The notes under the pieces: generated by a model
What the model was told of the DNA's origin: nothing
Database searches by the model: none
The model's input: the letters and a program-made list of their open reading frames with translations, nothing else
DNA from: Micromonospora parastrephiae
GTDB taxonomy: Bacteria > Actinomycetota > Actinomycetes > Mycobacteriales > Micromonosporaceae
Direction: 5' to 3'
Assembly (NCBI RefSeq): GCF_016802865.1
Contig: NZ_JAEVHM010000007.1
Location: forward strand, 1 to 64,000
DNA length: 64,000 nt
Made by a program: the position numbers and the translations under genes
Shown here: positions 59,470-64,000 of the stretch, piece by piece
How the letters are laid out: every line of letters starts with the position of its first letter
Numbering within the stretch: position 1 is the first letter of the stretch

Positions 59470-62364
59470 ATGAGCGACGAGGATCTGTGGCGGGTGCTGC
59501 GCGGCATCTCCGACATGCCGTACGGGGCGGGGCAGATCGCCGCGTTGGAGCAGCTGCTGCGCCGGGTGGACGCCGCGGACGACCGGCACCTCGCCTTCGT
59601 CACGCGGATGCAGGCCACCACGGGGTACGTCTACGGCGGTGAGCCGGCGAAGTCCTTCGTGACCTTCTCCTGGTGCCTGTCCGAGTTCGACCGGGATCCG
59701 CAGCCCTACCACCAGCGACACCTGCACCACCTGCTGTGGCACTTCAAGTACATGGTGTCCGGCCTGCTGAAGTTCCCGGAGGTGCCGCTGGACCGCACCT
59801 ACGCGGTGCTGGACGACATGGAACGGCGCTACAAGGCCGGTGGGCACAGCCTGCAGACCGTCCACAAGCACCGGTTCCGGGTCGCCGACCACGTGGGCGA
59901 CGCCGAGGCGGCCGCGCACTGGTACCGGCTCTGGCAGACCACCCCGCGCGACGAGCTTTCCGACTGCGCCGGCTGTGACCCGACGAGCCAGGTGGGCTAC
60001 CTCGCCGACACCGGGCGGGACGCCGAGGCGGTGACGTTGGCCGAGCCGGTGCTCGCCGGTCGGCTCACCTGCACCGAGCAGCCGCAGGCGATCCTCACCG
60101 CGCTGCTCGTGCCGTACCTGCGCACCGGGCGGGGTGAGTCGGCGCGGGACGCGCACCGGGAGGCGTACCGCCGGCTGCGCGGTAACCTCGCCGACCTGTG
60201 GGACATCGGTGACCACGTCGAGTTCTGCACGTTGACCGGTAACGAGGCGCGGGCCGTGGAGCTGGTCGAACGGCACCTGGACTGGCTGGACCGGCCACCG
60301 TCGCCGGCCGCCGCGATGCACTTCGCGGCGGCGGCCGCCGCCGCGTTGCGCCAGGCCGGTCGGAGCGGCGTGGCGACCGTGTACCGCCGGGCTGCCGAGG
60401 GCCGACCGGCCGGCGAGGTGTCGGCGCTGGTGCTCGCCGACGAGTTGACGCAGACCGCGACGGGGCTGGCCGCGCGCTTCGACGCCCGCAACGGCACAAC
60501 CCACCAGTCGGAGTGGATTGCCCGCCGGCTCGCCGTGCGACCGGGCGGCGAGCACCTTCCGCTGTCCGCGAGCGTCCGCCGTCGCCCGCGCCCGATCGGC
60601 GACGAACCCACCATCTCCCTCAGCGGGGGTGCTCCGGCGACGGTCGGCGCCGCGCCGCGGGCCGGCACGACCGAGGCCCCCGCCGCGGTGACCGTGCCCG
60701 CTGACGCCGGCCCGGACGAGCTGCTGGACCTCGCCGAACAGAGCTGGGGTCGGCACGACCGGGCCACGTTCCGGGCGGCGCTGGCCGCCTACGACGAGCG
60801 GTTCGGCTCCGGGGACCTGCCGTCGCGTACGGTCGCCCACCGGCTGGCGTTGCGAGCGGCCGAGCGCGGCGACGAGGACGACATCCAGGGTGCGATCGAA
60901 CTGAACCGGGCGGCGCTGGAGCTGTACCGGACGGCGGGCGAGGTGGTGCCCGCCCAGGTGGTCGCCGGGCGGCTCGGCGTGCTGCTGACCCGATCCGACG
61001 ACGGCGTCGACGAGGGGCTGGCGTTGGTCCGGGACGCCGCCGAGGTGCTGGACCGGGAGGGCGACGCCCGGCAGCGGGCCGCCGCTCACGACCGGGTGGC
61101 GTTGGCGCTGCTGCACCGGGAACGCTGGGCGGACGCGCTCGCCGCGCTCGCCCGGGTTCCGGCCGACGCGGGCGGAGACCCACACCTGGCGGCCCGGATC
61201 GCGCTGCACCGCGCGCACCTGCTGGAGCAGTCGGATCGTGTCGAGGAGGCGCGCGCCGCCGCCGCCGAGTCCCGCCGGATCGCCCGTGACCTGGGCGTCG
61301 GCGAGTTGGTCACGGCGGCCTGCCTGGCGTACGCCCGAACGGTGGACGATCCGGCCGACGCGGTGGCCGCGTGCGACGAGGCACTGCGGGTGGCACCGGC
61401 GGACGCGGAGTTGCCGGTTCGCGTCGCCCGTGCCCGCGCGTTGCTCTCCGCCGGCCGGGCCACCGACGCGGTCGATGACTTCGTCGAGGCGGTGACGCTC
61501 TGCGTGGAGCGGGGCGCCGAGGGGGACGCGTTCCTGCGCTGGGAACTGGCGAACGCGTACCGGGTGGTGGGTCGGCTCGCCGAGGCCGCCGAGGTCGCCG
61601 AGGAGGCCGTGCTCGGTCTCGACCGGCTCGGCGCGCAGGCCGAGGCGGACCGGTGCCGGCACCTGCTGGCCGGCGTGTACGCCGGGCTCGGTGAGATCGA
61701 CCCGGCGCTGGCCCTGCTGGAACAGCTGGCCGGCAACCTGGACGGTCCGGACAACCTCCCGTACCGGGCGCAGGTGCTGGAGGAGGCCGGCGGCATCCTG
61801 TACGACGCGGACCGGGACGCGGCCGGCGCCGAGCGGTTCGCCGCGGCCGCCACGGCGTACCGGCTGGGCGGTCTGCCGTTGGACGAGTTGCGGGCGCGCC
61901 GGCGGGAGGCGTACGCCTGGTTCTGGGCCGACGACCGACCGGCGGCGATTCGTGCCGTCGAGCAGGTGGACGGGTTGGCGGCGACGCTGGCCGGGCAGCC
62001 GGAGCCGCCGGTGACGTACGAGCTGGCGATGGCCGCCGAGGCCGGGGCGCGGGTGCTGACGGCCGAGGGTCGGCCGGACGAGGCGCTGGCCCGGCTCGCC
62101 GGGGTGCCCGACCGGCTGCGGTCGATCGAGGCTTTCGGTGAGGCGGCCCAGGTGGAGGTTCTCACCGGTGAGCTGCTGCTGCGACTGGACCGGCCGGCCG
62201 AGGCGGAGCCGCTCCTGCGGCGTGTCCTCGGCGGGCTCCCGGCCGACTCGCAGCCGGTCCGCCAGACGGCCTGGCTGCTGGCCCGTGCCCTGGATCTGCT
62301 GGACCGGCCCGCCGAGGCCGCCGCGCTGCGGACGGAGCACGACCTCGACCCGGACGACGACTGA
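59470..62364 (+). CDS. Large helical-repeat (TPR-like) protein coupled to the Hsp90-like gene
   Basis: 964 residues, almost all helical with repeated Ala/Leu/Arg pairs. The N-terminal ~330 residues form a distinct domain (YVYGGEPAKSFVTFSWCLSEFDRDPQPYHQRHLHHLLWHFKYM). A disordered linker follows (about 355-415, with GDEPTISLSGG). Residues ~420-960 are at least eight TPR-like helix pairs, for example RVGRLAEAAEVAEEAVLGLDRL and AGLGEIDPALALLEQLAGNL. No enzyme motif is seen. ATG 59470 is translationally coupled to the Hsp90-like gene, so it is probably its cofactor or client adaptor. Confidence 0.8.
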   Translation: MSDEDLWRVLRGISDMPYGAGQIAALEQLLRRVDAADDRHLAFVTRMQATTGYVYGGEPAKSFVTFSWCLSEFDRDPQPYHQRHLHHLLWHFKYMVSGLLKFPEVPLDRTYAVLDDMERRYKAGGHSLQTVHKHRFRVADHVGDAEAAAHWYRLWQTTPRDELSDCAGCDPTSQVGYLADTGRDAEAVTLAEPVLAGRLTCTEQPQAILTALLVPYLRTGRGESARDAHREAYRRLRGNLADLWDIGDHVEFCTLTGNEARAVELVERHLDWLDRPPSPAAAMHFAAAAAAALRQAGRSGVATVYRRAAEGRPAGEVSALVLADELTQTATGLAARFDARNGTTHQSEWIARRLAVRPGGEHLPLSASVRRRPRPIGDEPTISLSGGAPATVGAAPRAGTTEAPAAVTVPADAGPDELLDLAEQSWGRHDRATFRAALAAYDERFGSGDLPSRTVAHRLALRAAERGDEDDIQGAIELNRAALELYRTAGEVVPAQVVAGRLGVLLTRSDDGVDEGLALVRDAAEVLDREGDARQRAAAHDRVALALLHRERWADALAALARVPADAGGDPHLAARIALHRAHLLEQSDRVEEARAAAAESRRIARDLGVGELVTAACLAYARTVDDPADAVAACDEALRVAPADAELPVRVARARALLSAGRATDAVDDFVEAVTLCVERGAEGDAFLRWELANAYRVVGRLAEAAEVAEEAVLGLDRLGAQAEADRCRHLLAGVYAGLGEIDPALALLEQLAGNLDGPDNLPYRAQVLEEAGGILYDADRDAAGAERFAAAATAYRLGGLPLDELRARRREAYAWFWADDRPAAIRAVEQVDGLAATLAGQPEPPVTYELAMAAEAGARVLTAEGRPDEALARLAGVPDRLRSIEAFGEAAQVEVLTGELLLRLDRPAEAEPLLRRVLGGLPADSQPVRQTAWLLARALDLLDRPAEAAALRTEHDLDPDDD

Positions 62365-62448
62365 GGGGTGCCGGCGCGCGCCGAGGCGTGTGCAACCGCT
62401 CGACAACCGGCGCCCCACTGCGGTCAGCTCGCGGTCTACGCTTGCCCG

Positions 62449-63048
62449 GTGACGGTGGAGCAGCAGGCACGGGGTGCGGCGGGCGCGGGCCGGCGCCGGT
62501 CCCGCAAGGACGAGATCCTGGAGATTGCGGTCGGTCTGTTCGCCGCCCGTGGCTACCACGGCGTGTCGATGGACGACATCGGCGCGGCCGCCGGGGTCAC
62601 CGGTCCGGCGCTCTACCACCACTTCGCCGGCAAGGAGGCGATGCTGGCCGCCGCGCTGATCCCGGTCAGCGAGGGGCTGCTGGCCGGTGGGCGGGAGCGC
62701 TCCGCCGGGCATCCGGACGACCCGCGTGGCGTACTGGAGTCGCTGATCGACTTCCACGTCGAGTTCGCGCTGGCCAACCCGGCGGTGATCGCCCTGCACC
62801 TGCACGAGTTGGACCGGCTGCCGGACGAGCCGCGGCGGCGGATCCGCCGCCTGCAACGGATGTACGTCGAGGAGTGGGTGACGGTGCTCACCGCACTGCA
62901 CCCGGGCATGCCCGACGGTGAGGCGCGGGTGCTCGCCCACGCCGCTTTCGGCCTGATGAACTCGACGCCGTTCCTCGGTGGTGAGGTGGACCGGCGACGC
63001 CGTGCCGAGTTGTTGCGCGGCGCCACCCTGGCCGCGCTGCTCGCCTGA
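62449..63048 (+). CDS. TetR-family transcriptional regulator
   Basis: 199 residues. HTH: SRKDEILEIAVGLFAARGYHGVSMDDIGAAAGVTGPALYHHFAGKEAMLAAAL. The ligand domain includes HLHELDRLPDEPRRRIRRLQRMYVEEW, of the AcnR/KstR2-like sort (fatty-acid-responsive regulators are common there; inference). GTG 62449 was chosen by the family start. It lies immediately before the acyl-CoA carboxylase subunit on the same strand (72 bases), which it may control. Confidence 0.88.
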   Translation: MTVEQQARGAAGAGRRRSRKDEILEIAVGLFAARGYHGVSMDDIGAAAGVTGPALYHHFAGKEAMLAAALIPVSEGLLAGGRERSAGHPDDPRGVLESLIDFHVEFALANPAVIALHLHELDRLPDEPRRRIRRLQRMYVEEWVTVLTALHPGMPDGEARVLAHAAFGLMNSTPFLGGEVDRRRRAELLRGATLAALLA

Positions 63049-63120
63049 GTCGACTCGTCAAGAGCGTGCCGGTCATGATTCCCTGACATCGTCCCAACAT
63101 CCGGACGCCGGGAGGAAATC

Positions 63121-64000
63121 ATGATCGAGTCACTGCTGGTCGCCAATCGGGGCGAGATCGCCCGCCGGATCATCCGGACCGCCAAGCGGCTCGGCATCCG
63201 CGCGATCGCGGTGTACTCGGAGGCCGACGCCCAGCTGCCCTTCGTCGCCGAGGCGGACGAGGCGGTCCTCATCGGTCCGCCGAACCCGGCGCAGAGCTAC
63301 CGCAACGTCTCGGCGATCCTCGCCGCCGCGAAGTCGACCGGCGCGCAGGCCATCCACCCCGGGTACGGCTTCCTGTCGGAGAACGCCGAGTTCGCCCGTA
63401 CCGTCGAGTCGAGCGGCCTGATCTGGGTCGGGCCCGACGCGGACGCGATCACCGCGATGGGCGACAAGATCAACGCCCGGAACCTGATGGCGGCGGCCGG
63501 CGTTCCGGTCGCGCCCGGCACCACCGACCCGGCCGCGACCTGGACGATGCGGTGGTCGCCGCCGCGCGGATCGGTTACCCGGTGATGGTCAAGGCTGCCG
63601 CCGGTGGCGGTGGGATGGGCATGGGCGTGGCGGTCGACGAGGCCGCGCTGCGCACCGAGTACGACAAGGTGCGCGCGTTCGCCGAGCGGATGTTCGGCGA
63701 CGGGTCGGTGCTGCTCGAGCGGTACTTCCCCCGGGTGCGCCACGTCGAGGTGCAGATCCTCGGCCTGGCTGACGGCCGGGTGGTGGCGCTCGGCGAGCGG
63801 GAGTGCTCGGTGCAGCGGCGCAACCAGAAGCTGGTCGAGGAGTCCCCGTCCCCGGCGGTCTCGCCGGAGCTGCGTGAGCGTTTCCTGGCTGCCGCGGTGC
63901 GCGCCGGTGAGGCGGTCGGCTACCGCAACGCCGGGACGGTCGAGTGCCTGCTCGATCCGGCGTCCGAGGAATTCTTCTTCCTGGAGATGAACACGCGGTT
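63121..64000 (+). CDS. Acetyl/propionyl-CoA carboxylase biotin-carboxylase subunit (partial, frame-disrupted)
   Basis: The N-terminal ~295 residues of a biotin carboxylase. It opens MIESLLVANRGEIARRIIRTAKRLGIRAIAVYSEAD, has HPGYGFLSENAEFARTVESSGLIWVGPDADAI, the ATP-grasp loop VMVKAAAGGGGMGMGVAVDE and GERECSVQRRNQKLVEESPSPAV, then TVECLLDPASEEFFFLEMNTR at the edge. The frame breaks near 63536 between DPAA and DLDDAVVAA and is restored by one base. The biotin carrier and remaining sequence lie beyond the window. GGGAGGAAATC precedes ATG 63121. It carboxylates acyl-CoA for lipid or branched-chain metabolism. Confidence 0.88.

Noticed and set aside
59146-62940. 1264-codon minus-strand open frame opposite the TPR-like gene
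   Set aside because: Same antisense artefact; composition is Arg/Gln/Val/Gly-rich without motifs, while the plus strand has coherent domains and coupling.

Overview
This is a very GC-rich (by eye about 70% or more) actinobacterial chromosome segment centred on the replication origin. Gene order and protein character point to the Micromonosporaceae (Micromonospora or a close relative). That assignment is inferred from synteny and protein style; no 16S rRNA is present. The core block keeps the conserved actinobacterial order: anti-sigma factor, trxB, trxA, cwlM, GNAT protein, (HIT protein), parB, parA, rsmG, jag, yidC, yidD, rnpA, rpmH, dnaA, oriC, dnaN, gnd, recF, dciA, gyrB, gyrA, DUF3566, tRNA-Ile, tRNA-Ala.

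Layout. 1-7 kb: thioredoxin pair, CwlM-like regulator of cell-wall synthesis, an aminotransferase and a D-Ala-D-Ala-ligase-like ATP-grasp enzyme. 7-15 kb: minus-strand segregation, ribosome and membrane-insertion genes, with five perfect parS sites, two of them inside parA. 15.5-18.3 kb: dnaA and an oriC dense in DnaA boxes. 18-31 kb: the replication genes on the plus strand; gyrA carries a 420-residue intein exactly after the catalytic tyrosine. 31-33 kb: remnant of a tyrosine recombinase beside tRNA-Ala, with NUDIX and HAD genes that may be acquired. 33-46 kb: accessory and stress-type genes (two CBS proteins, MBL-fold protein, a CtpI-like P-type ATPase, transporters, YbaK, DsbA/FrnE-like, SufE). 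46-50 kb: an ECF sigma factor with two beta-propeller-like surface proteins, then a GDSL esterase. 51-54 kb: rhodanese, and a TetR/flavin-monooxygenase divergon with clear palindromes. 54.1-56.35 kb: a unit bounded by near-perfect inverted repeats of an IS5-type element and carrying two unknown cell-envelope genes. 57.7-62.4 kb: an Hsp90-like ATPase directly followed by a 964-residue helical-repeat protein. The window ends in a TetR gene and the start of a biotin carboxylase.

A strong technical signal runs through the window. At least nine genes have their frame broken, ten breaks in all. Every break is repaired by adding one base, and none needs a base removed. This looks like systematic single-base loss in the sequence rather than real gene decay, so those genes are annotated across the break. 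Starts were chosen by Shine-Dalgarno spacing and family N-termini. GTG starts are common.
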